A stretch of 46,083 bases of DNA from an uncultured Phocaeicola sp. (GCA_944321015.1 CALUJS010000021.1:1-46083); one strand, 5' to 3'; shown: positions 36,074 through 45,102, counted from the first letter of the stretch. Numbers and translations are program-made. Notes: generated from the sequence alone by a model not told the origin.

Positions 36074-37507
36074 ATGAAAAAGATACTAGCCTTACTCTGT
36101 TCCGCCGCACTGCTCACGGCATGCAACGACTTCCTTGACGAAGCTCCGCGCGGATACACCATCCCCGAGCTGACCGAAGACTACGACAAACTGCTCAACG
36201 ACGGCACCATGAACAACATGCTCTTCTTCGACGCCTACTATCCGGCTTGGAAGAGCGACGAACTTATCTACACCGAAGGCTCTTTGGCGGCCGTGTCGCA
36301 GATTTCATCCTTCCCCACCTCCATCGAAGCGGCGGCCGAACTGCGCAGCGACATCTACCGTGCCGACCAGACATCGACGGAGTGGAACACCGCCTATAAC
36401 CAGATATACACGCTCAACGTAATTGCCAACGAGGTGATGAATTCCCGGGGCAACGAGGCCGCGAAGCAGCATCTGCAGGCCGAAGCCCGCGTGCGCCGGG
36501 CCTACATGCACTGGCTGCTGGCCCAGTGGTATGCCATGCCCTACGACGAGGCCACGGCCGACGAACAGCTCACCATCCCCATCGTGACCGAGGCCGACAC
36601 GCAGGTGATGGACTACGACCGCGCGACGATGCGTGAACTATACGACTGGATTACCGCCGAGATGGAGGAAGCCTGTCCGCAACTGGAGGAGCGCGAAGAG
36701 CACCGCATGCGCTGCTACAAGGCCACGGGATACGCCCTGATGGGCAAGGTCTATTTCGGCATGAACCGCTATGACGACGCCTTGCGCGCCCTGCGCACGG
36801 CTTACGACCTGCTGCACGACGACCCGAACGTCTACCTGACCGACCACAACGAGAAGCAGGCCACCTACGGATACCGCGAGCTGACCATGACCGAGATGCT
36901 GGCCTACATGCCCTACGCTTACCGCGACAACGAGGCGTTGTTTTGCAAATACTCCAACTGCATGAAGGAATACTACCCAGCCTACTACGGCACAGAGCCT
37001 GCCGAGTATCTTTCGCCGGACGTCTACGCCCTCTATGACGAGCACGACCTGCGCCGCAATCTGATAATCACTCAGGATGCCGCCGGCAATCCGCTGGCCT
37101 ATCCCACAGCCACGTTCTACACGTCGCAGGTCAACGTCGGCTGCAAGCTGCCCGAGGTGTACCTGATGCTGGCCGAATGCGAAGCCCGCGCAGGCTCGAC
37201 CAACGAGGCGCGAAGCATCCTGACCGAGCTGCGCCGCACACGCGTCATGCCGGGGTACGAAGAAGTACCCGGGGACGTGACCACCCGCGAAGACCTCGTG
37301 CGCTACTGCTTCGACGAAGAGGCCCGAGAGTTTGCCGGGAGCGACTTCCGCTACTACAACGTGCGCCGTCTGTGGAACGACCCGCTGTTTCAGGAACAGA
37401 AACCCCTGACCGCCCAGGTGGGAGGCCAGACCTGCACGTGGCAGGAAAGCGGACTGCAGACCGACCTTCCGGAAACCGTGCTCATCTGGAACGAGAACTG
37501 GCGTTGA
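36074..37507 (+). CDS. SusD/RagB family nutrient-binding lipoprotein
   Basis: Surface lipoprotein that closes over the SusC barrel. The 477 residues begin with a lipoprotein signal (C17 in LLTACNDFLDEAPRG). The helical TPR-like core follows (YNQIYTLNVIANEVM, AEARVRRAYMHWLLAQWYAMPYDEATA, ATGYALMGKVYFGMNRYDDALRAL), and the family C-terminus has LMLAECEARAGSTNEARSILTELRRTR. It is slightly shorter than starch- or glycan-type SusD proteins. The SusC stop is 11 bp upstream and the thioredoxin gene 27 bp downstream. Confidence 0.93.
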   Translation: MKKILALLCSAALLTACNDFLDEAPRGYTIPELTEDYDKLLNDGTMNNMLFFDAYYPAWKSDELIYTEGSLAAVSQISSFPTSIEAAAELRSDIYRADQTSTEWNTAYNQIYTLNVIANEVMNSRGNEAAKQHLQAEARVRRAYMHWLLAQWYAMPYDEATADEQLTIPIVTEADTQVMDYDRATMRELYDWITAEMEEACPQLEEREEHRMRCYKATGYALMGKVYFGMNRYDDALRALRTAYDLLHDDPNVYLTDHNEKQATYGYRELTMTEMLAYMPYAYRDNEALFCKYSNCMKEYYPAYYGTEPAEYLSPDVYALYDEHDLRRNLIITQDAAGNPLAYPTATFYTSQVNVGCKLPEVYLMLAECEARAGSTNEARSILTELRRTRVMPGYEEVPGDVTTREDLVRYCFDEEAREFAGSDFRYYNVRRLWNDPLFQEQKPLTAQVGGQTCTWQESGLQTDLPETVLIWNENWR

Positions 37508-37534
37508 CGTATCACCCATTAAAGACAGAAACTT

Positions 37535-38890
37535 ATGAACACATTGCTTATTTCACTGCTTTCAATTTGCCTTTCGACCTTCGCTCCGGAACAGGAACCG
37601 TCGCCCGCCGTGGTCGAGGGACGGATACAGAACTCGCCCTCGCCCTATCTCATATTAATGGACGCGTCCGGTCAGGACACGGTGGCCATCCGGGCCGACG
37701 GAACGTTTCGCTTCGCCCGAACGCTCGACGCTCCCCGCGCCTGCACGTTCATGATTCCGAAGGTGCAGCTCTTCCATCAGCTGTGGATGGAAAACGGCAA
37801 GACGACCCGCATCGAGCTGGATGCCGACCATGTGGAAGGTCTGTCCGTCACGGGCGACACGGAGCAGGAATGCACCTTCCTCAACACCTCCGAACCGGTG
37901 CTGCGCACGTTCAAAATGCCTGGCACGAAGAGCTTTGCGGCCTACACCGCCCGCATGGAGCAGGTGCGCGACTCGCTGCTGAGCGTCGCCCGCCGGACGG
38001 TGGACAATCCGCTCTTCACCGCCTACGAGGAACGGAGCCTGCGTTCGGTCATCATCAATAAACAGACAGGGTTCTTCCGCGAACTGATGGCCGACGGACG
38101 GCCTGTCGATGCCGATGCGGACTACAACCGCTTCATGGACGCCATCGACCTGCGGAACGACGCGCTCGACTACGGCACGGCGTTCACCGTCACGGAATGG
38201 AAGTCGCTCTGCCTCAGCCGCACGCCCGAGCGCGACTATCGCACGATGATACGGGTGCTGGCCGACCTGCCCATGAAGCCGACGGTCAAGGACGAAGTGA
38301 TATTCTCCGTCATGCGGATGTTCATCGCCTCGGGCGAGACAGACGGACGGGAAGAGACCTACCGGACGGCCCTCGCCATGATGCAGGCGGAGAGCGTGAA
38401 GCAACGCCTCGGCGCGTTCTACGAACAGGACACGCGGATGCGTTCCGACACGGGCCGGGTGGCCGACTTCGAGGTCATGACGACGGACGATGCCCGCGTC
38501 AGGTTCAGCTCCGTGTGCGAAAAACCCGTCATCTACATCGACATCTGGTCGACCTGGTGCGCCCCCTGCTGCCGCGAGATTCCCTACGTGGCCCGGCTCG
38601 TCGAGCACTACAAGGACAACCCCGACATCGAGTTCGTCAGCCTCTCCATCGACCAGAACGTGAAGAACTGGAAGGCCTTCCTGGCCAAGGCGGACCACAC
38701 GGGCTGGAAGCAATACCTCATCCCCGCCGAGACGCAGCGGGCCTTCATGAATGACTTCGCCATCAACGGCATTCCCCGCTTCCTCGTAATCGGCCGCGAC
38801 GGCAAGATATTGGATTCCAACGCCCCGCGTCCTTCCTCCGAGGGCATCACGGAATATCTGAACAAACAGATTGACAACGCCGCGCACTGA
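37535..38890 (+). CDS. TlpA-like thioredoxin-fold exported protein
   Basis: A 451-residue exported protein. A short signal sequence is followed by an N-terminal beta domain (VVEGRIQNSPSPYLILMDASGQDTVAIRADGTFRF, DUF4369-like), a helical middle, and a C-terminal thioredoxin domain with an intact active site WCAPC (C342, C345), followed by another cysteine (C346). It is the third gene of the susC-susD transcription unit, so it may reduce a disulfide in the imported substrate or in the transporter. It ends 15 bp before repeat array E. Confidence 0.9.
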   Translation: MNTLLISLLSICLSTFAPEQEPSPAVVEGRIQNSPSPYLILMDASGQDTVAIRADGTFRFARTLDAPRACTFMIPKVQLFHQLWMENGKTTRIELDADHVEGLSVTGDTEQECTFLNTSEPVLRTFKMPGTKSFAAYTARMEQVRDSLLSVARRTVDNPLFTAYEERSLRSVIINKQTGFFRELMADGRPVDADADYNRFMDAIDLRNDALDYGTAFTVTEWKSLCLSRTPERDYRTMIRVLADLPMKPTVKDEVIFSVMRMFIASGETDGREETYRTALAMMQAESVKQRLGAFYEQDTRMRSDTGRVADFEVMTTDDARVRFSSVCEKPVIYIDIWSTWCAPCCREIPYVARLVEHYKDNPDIEFVSLSIDQNVKNWKAFLAKADHTGWKQYLIPAETQRAFMNDFAINGIPRFLVIGRDGKILDSNAPRPSSEGITEYLNKQIDNAAH

Positions 38891-38904
38891 CGCCCGACAG
38901 CGTC

Positions 38905-38992
38905 CATATGCGCGCCCGCAAGCGACCATATGCACGCCCGGCAGCCTCCATATCCCGGCTCGCGAGTGCGCATATGGACGCTGAAACGGGAT
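38905..38992. repeat. 22-bp tandem repeat array E (4 units)
   Basis: CATAT at 38905, 38927, 38949 and 38971, exactly 22 bp apart. Cores range from CGCCCGCAAGCG to GGCTCGCGAGTG, and the fourth is degenerate. It lies between the tlpA-like stop and a terminator, in a gap between two convergent operons where no promoter is expected. Confidence 0.88.
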
Positions 38993-38997
38993 GAAAC

Positions 38998-39046
38998 AGA
39001 AAGGCAAGAACAAACATGCACCCGCATGAGCGTTCTTGCCTTTTCT
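38998..39046. terminator. Bidirectional terminator between convergent operons
   Basis: AGAAAGGCAAGAAC (38998-39011) pairs with GTTCTTGCCTTTTCT (39032-39046) around a 20-base loop, with A-rich and T-rich sides. It can stop the susCD transcript on plus and the efflux operon on minus. Confidence 0.85.
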
Positions 39047-39064
39047 TATTCTGACGGGATTACT

Positions 39065-40381
39065 TTACCGCAGATATTCCAATATCTTGCCGCTGAGCTG
39101 AAGGAGGGAAATCTCGCACACCTTGATGTCGTATTGCACGGACAGGATGCGCTCCTCGGCGTCGAGGAGGCTCTGCTGCGCCTCGCGCACTTCGATGCCG
39201 GAGAGGTCGCCCTCCATGTAGCGGGTGATGGCGATGTCGTGGTTGTCGCGCGCCGTGATAAGGTTCTGACGCTCCAGATTCAGCAGGTTCAGGTTGTTCT
39301 GATAGGCCTGCCACATGTTCATCAGGTCAGCGCGGAGGCTCTGCTCCAGCTGCTGACGTGCCAGCTCGGAGTTCTCGATGGCCAGTCTGGCGTTGTGGAA
39401 CTCGCGGCGGCGGTTTCCGTCAAAGAGGTTGAAGCCCAGGGTCAGCCCGGCGTTGAAGCCCAGGTTGCCGCTCTTGCGCGTGGGCGACGAGGAGTCGTAT
39501 TTATTATAGGTATAGCCGTAGCCCGTGTTCAGGCGCAAGTAGGGATAATCGCGCGAACGCACCTTCTTGTAGTCCAGCCGGGCGATGTTCAGGTCCTGAT
39601 TGGCCTGCAGGAGGGAGGCGTTGGTCGCCAGCGTGGCGTCCCACAGTTCGTCAAACTGCAGGTTGGCGTTGATGTCGATGAGCGAGTCGCGGATGATGAA
39701 GAACTCGTCCACGTCGGGCACGGCCATCAGTTCGTTGAGGTGGATGCGCGAGGTGTGGAGAGTCTCCTGCTGCTTGATGTACTGCGCGCTGTCGGCGTTG
39801 AAGTCCACCAACGCCTGCTGATAGTCCAGGCGCGAGCCGCTGCCGATGTTGTGGCGTATGCCGGCCACGCGCACGCGCTCCTTCGAGAGCGACACGGCAT
39901 AGAGGTAGTTTTTCAGACGTATCTTCTGCTGGATGAAGTTGTAGTATTCCGACGCGATGTTGGCCACCATGTCCTCGATGGCCAGGCGCGTGCTCGTCTC
40001 GCCTTGGCGTTTCAGCTCGCGCAGGCGCTTGTATTCGGCCACCATGTTGAGACCGTCGAAGAGGGTCCAGTTGAGGTTGACTCCCACGTCCACCCCTTGG
40101 TCGAAGACGCTTCCGCTCTTGGTGGTGACGCCGGCGCGGTCGGTCGTCTCGCTCTTGTCCACGTTGCCGGTGTATCCGGCCGAAAAGTCCAGCGTCGGCA
40201 GGATGCCGGCATTGGCCCATGTGGCATTGTTGCTGCTCATCTGCTCCTCGTTGTGGGCGATGCGCAGGTCATAGTTGTTTTGCAATCCCAGCTCCAGACA
40301 GTAGCGCAGGTTGTAGAACTTCTGCGCCTTGGCGCCGGCCAGCACGCAGAGGGCCAGAATCAGGATATAGGTTCGTTTCAT
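39065..40381 (-). CDS. TolC family outer-membrane efflux channel
   Basis: A 438-residue outer-membrane factor. The signal peptide is cleaved near AKA (19). Two repeated long helical hairpins follow, each with the TolC-family pattern, for example YNLRYCLELGLQNNYDLRIAHNEEQMS in the first half and LRLNTGYGYTYNKYD and RRREFHNARLAIENSELARQQLEQSLRADLMNMWQAYQ in the second. It overlaps the RND pump stop by 4 bp and completes the tripartite exporter. Confidence 0.93.
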   Translation of the reverse strand: MKRTYILILALCVLAGAKAQKFYNLRYCLELGLQNNYDLRIAHNEEQMSSNNATWANAGILPTLDFSAGYTGNVDKSETTDRAGVTTKSGSVFDQGVDVGVNLNWTLFDGLNMVAEYKRLRELKRQGETSTRLAIEDMVANIASEYYNFIQQKIRLKNYLYAVSLSKERVRVAGIRHNIGSGSRLDYQQALVDFNADSAQYIKQQETLHTSRIHLNELMAVPDVDEFFIIRDSLIDINANLQFDELWDATLATNASLLQANQDLNIARLDYKKVRSRDYPYLRLNTGYGYTYNKYDSSSPTRKSGNLGFNAGLTLGFNLFDGNRRREFHNARLAIENSELARQQLEQSLRADLMNMWQAYQNNLNLLNLERQNLITARDNHDIAITRYMEGDLSGIEVREAQQSLLDAEERILSVQYDIKVCEISLLQLSGKILEYLR

Positions 40382-43300
40382 GCTTTCTGTTGTTTTTTGA
40401 TACGGTTGGTTGACACATAACTATAGATGGCGGGCACAATGTACATGGTCAGGAAGGTCGACACAAGCATACCTCCCACGACCGTGATGCCCATGGCGAT
40501 GCGCTGGTTGCATCCCTCGCCCGAGGCAAACGCCATGGGGATAAGGCCGAGAACGGTGGCCGCGCTGGTCATCAGGATGGGACGCAGACGCTGGAGCGAC
40601 GCGTCGTGGATGGCCTGCATCTTGTCCTCGCCGGCAGCCTGCTTCTGGTTGGCGAACTCCACGATGAGGATGCCGTTCTTGGCCACCAGCCCGATGAGCA
40701 TGATGATGCCGATTTGGCTGAAGACGTTCATGGTGATGTCGTTGAAGTACATGAATATGAGCGCGCCGGTAATGGCCAGCGGCACGGTAATCATGATGAC
40801 GAGCGGGTCCTTGAAGCTCTCGAACTGCGCCGCCAGAATCAGATAGATGAGCACGATGGCGAGCAGGAAGGCGAACATCAGGCTCGATGCGCTCTCGCTG
40901 TATTCCTTCGATTCTCCGGAGAGTGCCGTGCGGAAGGTATCGTCGAGCGTTTCCTTGGCAATCTTGTCCATCTCCTCCAGTCCCTGGCCGATGGTCTTCC
41001 CTTCAGCCAGTCCGGCCGAAATGGTGGCCGACACGAAGCGGTTGTAGCGATAAAGCTTGGGCGGCGCGATGCCGTTCTCCAGTTCGATGATGTTGTCCAA
41101 CTGCACCATGTTTCCATCGTCGCTGCGCACATAGATGGCTTTCAGGTCGGCCGGTTTGTTGCGTTGCTGACGGTTTATCTCGCCCAATATCTCATACTGC
41201 TTTCCGTTCATGTAGAAATAGCCCATGCGCTGACCGCTGAGTCCGTACTGAAGGGTCTGCGCGATGTTGCGTGTGCTGACGCCCAATATGCTCGCCTTGT
41301 CGCGGTTGATGTTCACCCGCGCCTCGGGCTTGCTGAACTTCAGGTCCACGTCGGCCATCTGGAACGTTGGGTTCGTGTAGACCTTTGCCATGAATTCGGG
41401 CAGCACCTTTTCCAGCTTCTCCAGGTTGGTGGCTTGCAGTACATATTGGATTGGCATGCCGCCGCGACGGCCTCCGAACGAGGAATTCTGCTGCACGAAA
41501 GCGCGTCCCATCGTCTTCTTGCTCACGGCCTGCGAGAGCTTTTCGGCCATATCCATCTGCGAATAGTCACGCTCGTTCATGTCCTTCAGGGTTATCTGCA
41601 CGCTGCCGCTTCCGCTCGACACACGCGCCGTGACATACTCGGCATCGGGCACAAGCGAGTCAACCAGCAGATTGATATCCTCCGTGTAGTCGCGAATGTA
41701 CTCATATGTGACACCTTCGGCACCACGAGTGTTGATATTGATTTGCGAACGGTCTTCGAGCGGAGCCATCTCGGCCGGGATGTGATTCCACAGCACATAG
41801 ATGATTGTCAATGCTACGGCAATGATGGGGAAGGCAATCCAGCGACGACGGAGCATAGCCTTCAGCGAACGGCTGTAAAGGCTGTTCATGCCTTCAAAGA
41901 AAGGCTCTGTCTTGCGGTAGAACCAGTTCTTCTTCTCCTGACGCTTCAACAGCTTGGTGGAGAGCATCGGAGTGACGGTAAGAGCCGCAAAGGCCGATAT
42001 CAACACACTGCCCGACACCACGAAGCTGAACTCTCGGAACAAGCGTCCCGTGGTGCCCTCCATAAAGACGATGGGGAAGAACACGGCCACCAGAGTGATG
42101 GTGGTGGAAATAACGGCGAAGAATATCTCTTTGGAACCTTCGATGCCCGCCTCAAGCGGCGCCATGCCCTGCTCGATACGGATGTAGATGTTCTCCGTCA
42201 TCACAATCGCGTCGTCCACCACCAAGCCTACGGCCAACACGATAGCCAACATCGAGAGCACGTTGATGGAGAATCCGGCCACATACATCACGAAGAAGGC
42301 ACCGACCAGCGACACCGGAATGACGATGCACGGGATGAGCGTCACGCGCCAGTCGCGCAGGAAAAGGAAGATGATAACGATAACCAGGACGAAAGCCTCA
42401 TAGACCGTGCTCTTCACCTCGTTGATGGAGGCGCGTATGAAGCGCGTGTTATCGAAGCCGTAACTATACTTGATGTCCTCCGGAAGGTCTTTCTGCATGG
42501 TCTGCATGCGCTGGTAGACGGCGTCGGCAATGTCGATATGGTTGGCGCCGGGTTGCGGAATGACAACCACACCCACCATCGGCACGCCGTTCATCTTCAT
42601 GTAGCTCTTCTGGTCGGCCGGGCCCAACTCGGCGCGACCGATATCCTTGAAACGGACTATCTGATTGCCCTCTTCCTTCAGAATGAGGTTGTTGAATTCC
42701 TCGGCCGTGTGCATGAGTCCCATCGTGCGGATGGTCAGCTCGGTGGTATTGCCCTCGATACTGCCCGAAGGCAACTCCACGTTCTCCTTGTCGATGGCTT
42801 CCTTCACGTCGGACGGCGTGATGCCGTAGCCTGCCATCTTCACCGGGTCGAGCCACAGGCGCATGGAGTATTTCTTCTCACCCCAGATGCTGACGCTGCT
42901 GACATCGGGAATGGTCTGCAGCTGTTCCTTCACCGTGAGGTCGGCAATCTCGCTCAACTCCAGCAGCGAACGTTTGTCGCTTTGCAGAGCCACCATGAGG
43001 ATGGGCTGTGCGTCGGCATCGGCCTTCGACACCGTGGGCGGGTCGCAATCGTCGGGCAGATAGCGCTGGGCACGCGACACCTTGTCGCGCACGTCGTTGG
43101 CAGCCGTCTCCAAATCCACCGAGAGCTCAAACTCGATAGTGATGCGGCTCTGGCCCTGCTGGCTCACGCTGGAGAGCGAGCGGATGCCGGGAATGCCGTT
43201 GATGTTCTGCTCCAGAGGCTCGGTTATCTGGTTCTCGATGACATCGGCGTTGGCGCCCGAATACGAACACTGCACGGAGATGATGGGGTTATCGACCGAC

Positions 43301-43413
43301 GGATATTCGCGCACGCCCAGATAGGTATAGCCGATGAGACCAAACAGAATGATTATAATGGTAAGCACCGTCGCCAACACCGGGCGGCGTATGCTGAGTT
43401 CGGATATGTTCAT
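40378..43413 (-). CDS. RND family multidrug efflux permease (AcrB-like)
   Basis: Inner-membrane proton-driven pump of 1011 residues. It starts MNISELSIRRPVLATVLTIIIILFGLIGYTYLGVREYPSVD. It has the periplasmic porter domains in two halves, the paired aspartates of the proton relay in GLVVDDAIVMTEN (D400, D401), and a C-terminal GLVAKNGILIVEFANQ segment. It is a little shorter than AcrB (about 1049). The substrate cannot be told from sequence. It is the middle gene of adaptor-pump-channel, 13 bp after the adaptor. Confidence 0.95.
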   Translation of the reverse strand: MNISELSIRRPVLATVLTIIIILFGLIGYTYLGVREYPSVDNPIISVQCSYSGANADVIENQITEPLEQNINGIPGIRSLSSVSQQGQSRITIEFELSVDLETAANDVRDKVSRAQRYLPDDCDPPTVSKADADAQPILMVALQSDKRSLLELSEIADLTVKEQLQTIPDVSSVSIWGEKKYSMRLWLDPVKMAGYGITPSDVKEAIDKENVELPSGSIEGNTTELTIRTMGLMHTAEEFNNLILKEEGNQIVRFKDIGRAELGPADQKSYMKMNGVPMVGVVVIPQPGANHIDIADAVYQRMQTMQKDLPEDIKYSYGFDNTRFIRASINEVKSTVYEAFVLVIVIIFLFLRDWRVTLIPCIVIPVSLVGAFFVMYVAGFSINVLSMLAIVLAVGLVVDDAIVMTENIYIRIEQGMAPLEAGIEGSKEIFFAVISTTITLVAVFFPIVFMEGTTGRLFREFSFVVSGSVLISAFAALTVTPMLSTKLLKRQEKKNWFYRKTEPFFEGMNSLYSRSLKAMLRRRWIAFPIIAVALTIIYVLWNHIPAEMAPLEDRSQININTRGAEGVTYEYIRDYTEDINLLVDSLVPDAEYVTARVSSGSGSVQITLKDMNERDYSQMDMAEKLSQAVSKKTMGRAFVQQNSSFGGRRGGMPIQYVLQATNLEKLEKVLPEFMAKVYTNPTFQMADVDLKFSKPEARVNINRDKASILGVSTRNIAQTLQYGLSGQRMGYFYMNGKQYEILGEINRQQRNKPADLKAIYVRSDDGNMVQLDNIIELENGIAPPKLYRYNRFVSATISAGLAEGKTIGQGLEEMDKIAKETLDDTFRTALSGESKEYSESASSLMFAFLLAIVLIYLILAAQFESFKDPLVIMITVPLAITGALIFMYFNDITMNVFSQIGIIMLIGLVAKNGILIVEFANQKQAAGEDKMQAIHDASLQRLRPILMTSAATVLGLIPMAFASGEGCNQRIAMGITVVGGMLVSTFLTMYIVPAIYSYVSTNRIKKQQKA

Positions 43414-43426
43414 AGGCAGGCGGAGG

Positions 43427-44506
43427 TTATTCGACGTTATCCAATTTCACCGGCAGGCCCGTGCGGAGTTGCAGCGTGCCGGAGGTAATGATGGTGTCGC
43501 CCATCTGCAATCCGCGAACGACCTGCACCTCGCCGGCGGTACGCAACCCCGTGGTTATCTCGACGGGCTGAGCCAATCCACCTTTATATAAATAGACCTT
43601 GTCCTTACCCATCTCGGGCACGATGGCCTCGCTCGGTATGGCGATGGCGTCGGCTATCTCGGCTTTCTTCAGACGGACGTTGGCATAACGGCCGGGCAGC
43701 AAGGCTCCGTCGTGGTTGGGATAGATGGCGCGCACCTTGAGCGAGCGCATCTCCTGGTCGATGGTGGACTCCACGGCATAGACCTTCGCATTGTATTCCG
43801 CCAGCCCGTCGCCGAAGTCAAACGTCAGGTTCAGGCCCTTGCGCATGTCGCCCGCATAGCTCTCGGGCACGGAGAACTCCACCTTCAGGGGATTGGTCTT
43901 GGTGAGCTTGGCTATGATGGTGGTCGGCGAGGCATAGGTTCCCACGCTGACCTGGCGCAGGCCGATTACGCCGTCGAACGGGGCACGAAGCTCCGTAAGC
44001 GCTATTTCTTCCTTCACGATGTTAATCTCGGCATTGAGCGTGGCCAGGTCGGTACGCACCTGCTCATAGGCTTCCTGGCTCACGGCGTCGCGCTTCAACA
44101 GGGCCTGCTGGCGATACACGCGGTCTTCGGCCAACTTCACCTGCGCCTGCAGGCGTTGCAGTTCGGCCTGCAGCTGGCGGTCGTTGACCTTGGCCAGAAT
44201 CTGGCCTTTGGTCACGTGAGTGCCTTCCATGAAGTTTATCTCCACAATCTTGCCTGATGTCTCAAAAGAGAGGTCCACTTCCTCGTCGGGCAACAACGAG
44301 CCCGTCACGTTGATTTCGTCAGTCAGTTTCTCCGGCTTGATTATCCTGCCGTTCACGTTCAATATCTTTTTTTCTCTGACCTGTCCGGCGGCAGCGTCGG
44401 TGGCTTCCAACTCATCGTTGAGCTTCGGACGTTGCGAGTATATCCCCCAGCCGATAAGTCCCAGGCCGATGAATACGATAAGTCCCCACTTTACTTTCTT
44501 GTTCAT
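43427..44506 (-). CDS. RND efflux periplasmic adaptor (membrane fusion protein)
   Basis: A 359-residue adaptor linking pump and outer-membrane channel. An N-terminal membrane anchor (about 7-23) is followed by the lipoyl-like half-motif (EEVDLSFETSGKIVEINFMEGTHVTKGQILAKV), a coiled-coil hairpin (LQAELQRLQAQVKLAEDRVYRQQALLKR), the second lipoyl half with LRAPFDGVIGLRQVSVG, and beta-barrel domains. The Met at 44506 gives the membrane anchor directly; the frame extends to 44581 through the promoter. Confidence 0.94.
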   Translation of the reverse strand: MNKKVKWGLIVFIGLGLIGWGIYSQRPKLNDELEATDAAAGQVREKKILNVNGRIIKPEKLTDEINVTGSLLPDEEVDLSFETSGKIVEINFMEGTHVTKGQILAKVNDRQLQAELQRLQAQVKLAEDRVYRQQALLKRDAVSQEAYEQVRTDLATLNAEINIVKEEIALTELRAPFDGVIGLRQVSVGTYASPTTIIAKLTKTNPLKVEFSVPESYAGDMRKGLNLTFDFGDGLAEYNAKVYAVESTIDQEMRSLKVRAIYPNHDGALLPGRYANVRLKKAEIADAIAIPSEAIVPEMGKDKVYLYKGGLAQPVEITTGLRTAGEVQVVRGLQMGDTIITSGTLQLRTGLPVKLDNVE

Positions 44507-44570
44507 TGCGTGTTTGTTGTTTTTAGGGTTAAGTGATGTAGGTTTTTGTATGATATGTGTAAAAATCTCC

Positions 44571-44578
44571 CAAATATA
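44571..44578 (-). promoter_or_regulatory. -7 promoter box of the RND efflux operon
   Basis: TATATTTG on the minus strand matches TAnnTTTG and leaves a leader of about 60 bases to the adaptor start. TTCG at 44599-44596, 17 bp away, is a weak -33 candidate. No regulator gene adjoins the operon. Confidence 0.6.
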
Positions 44579-44724
44579 CACATCATTTCCACACGCGAAG
44601 CATATGTTTACACATGTTTAATATTTATAAGCAAACCGGGGAGTTATCTACAGAAACGTTAATACTCAAAATATTTTTCTTGCCGACCAGATGCCTCCGC
44701 AGCGGAACAGGCAAGGGGAATAAA

Positions 44725-44764
44725 CGAAAAAAGACCGCCAAGTGTGGAAGCCACTCAACAGTCT
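44725..44764 (-). terminator. Probable terminator of tRNA-Met
   Basis: Downstream of the tRNA on the minus strand, an imperfect hairpin (AGAC/GTCT outer pairs, GTGG/CCAC inner pairs) is followed by six T. The rest of the 44507-44777 gap contains the efflux promoter and AT-rich sequence with nothing else recognisable. Confidence 0.5.
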
Positions 44765-44777
44765 CAAATCTTTCGTG

Positions 44778-44851
44778 TAGCGGGACCCGGGATTGAACCG
44801 GGGACCTCATGATTATGAATCATGCGCTCTAACCAGCTGAGCTATCCCGCC
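44778..44851 (-). tRNA. tRNA-Met (CAU)
   Basis: A 74-nt cloverleaf on the minus strand: acceptor GGCGGGA/TCCCGCT with discriminator A, anticodon loop TTCATAA giving CAU, T-loop TTCAATC. CAU is shared by elongator Met, initiator Met and modified Ile tRNAs. Lack of the initiator's three G-C pairs in the anticodon stem excludes the initiator; elongator Met is most likely, but a lysidine-modified Ile tRNA cannot be wholly excluded. Confidence 0.88.
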
Positions 44852-44874
44852 ATCATCTTTTTCGATTGCGGTTG

Positions 44875-44906
44875 CAAAGGTAGATGTTTCCGGCAAACCA
44901 TGCAAA
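44875..44906 (-). promoter_or_regulatory. Promoter of tRNA-Met
   Basis: On the minus strand, -33 TTTG (44906-44903), 20-bp spacer, -7 TACCTTTG (44882-44875), 23 bp before the tRNA 5' end. Confidence 0.85.
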
Positions 44907-44992
44907 CTTTTCCGCTCTTTTTTTACCATCTTATTTCTAACGGGGTGAGATACAGACGCATACGTCCGGAAGGACGAGGCCACGCACGCGCC

Positions 44993-45102
44993 CATATGTC
45001 CGGCCGCGAGCGTCAATATCACGGCTCGTGAGCGCCCATATGTCCGCTCGTGAGCCTTAATATCACCGCTTGCGGGCGTCCATATATCCGCTTGCGGGCC
45101 TT
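44993..45102. repeat. 22-bp tandem repeat array F (5 units)
   Basis: Units start at 44993, 45015, 45037, 45059 and 45081, exactly 22 bp apart. The AT motif alternates: CATATG, AATATC, CATATG, AATATC, CATATA. Cores such as CGCTCGTGAGC are clear. It lies between the divergent promoters of tRNA-Met and the metallophosphoesterase, and its last bases form part of the -33 box of the latter (TTTG at 45101-45104). Confidence 0.9.

Noticed and set aside
40606..43488. Long antisense open frame (960 codons) opposite the RND pump
   Set aside because: It mirrors the codon structure of a well-conserved permease in GC-rich DNA and has the His/Asp/Val-rich composition of an antisense shadow.
377..45102. The 22-bp and 23-bp arrays as CRISPRs
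   Set aside because: Repeats follow each other directly without unique spacers, units are too degenerate, and no cas gene is present.
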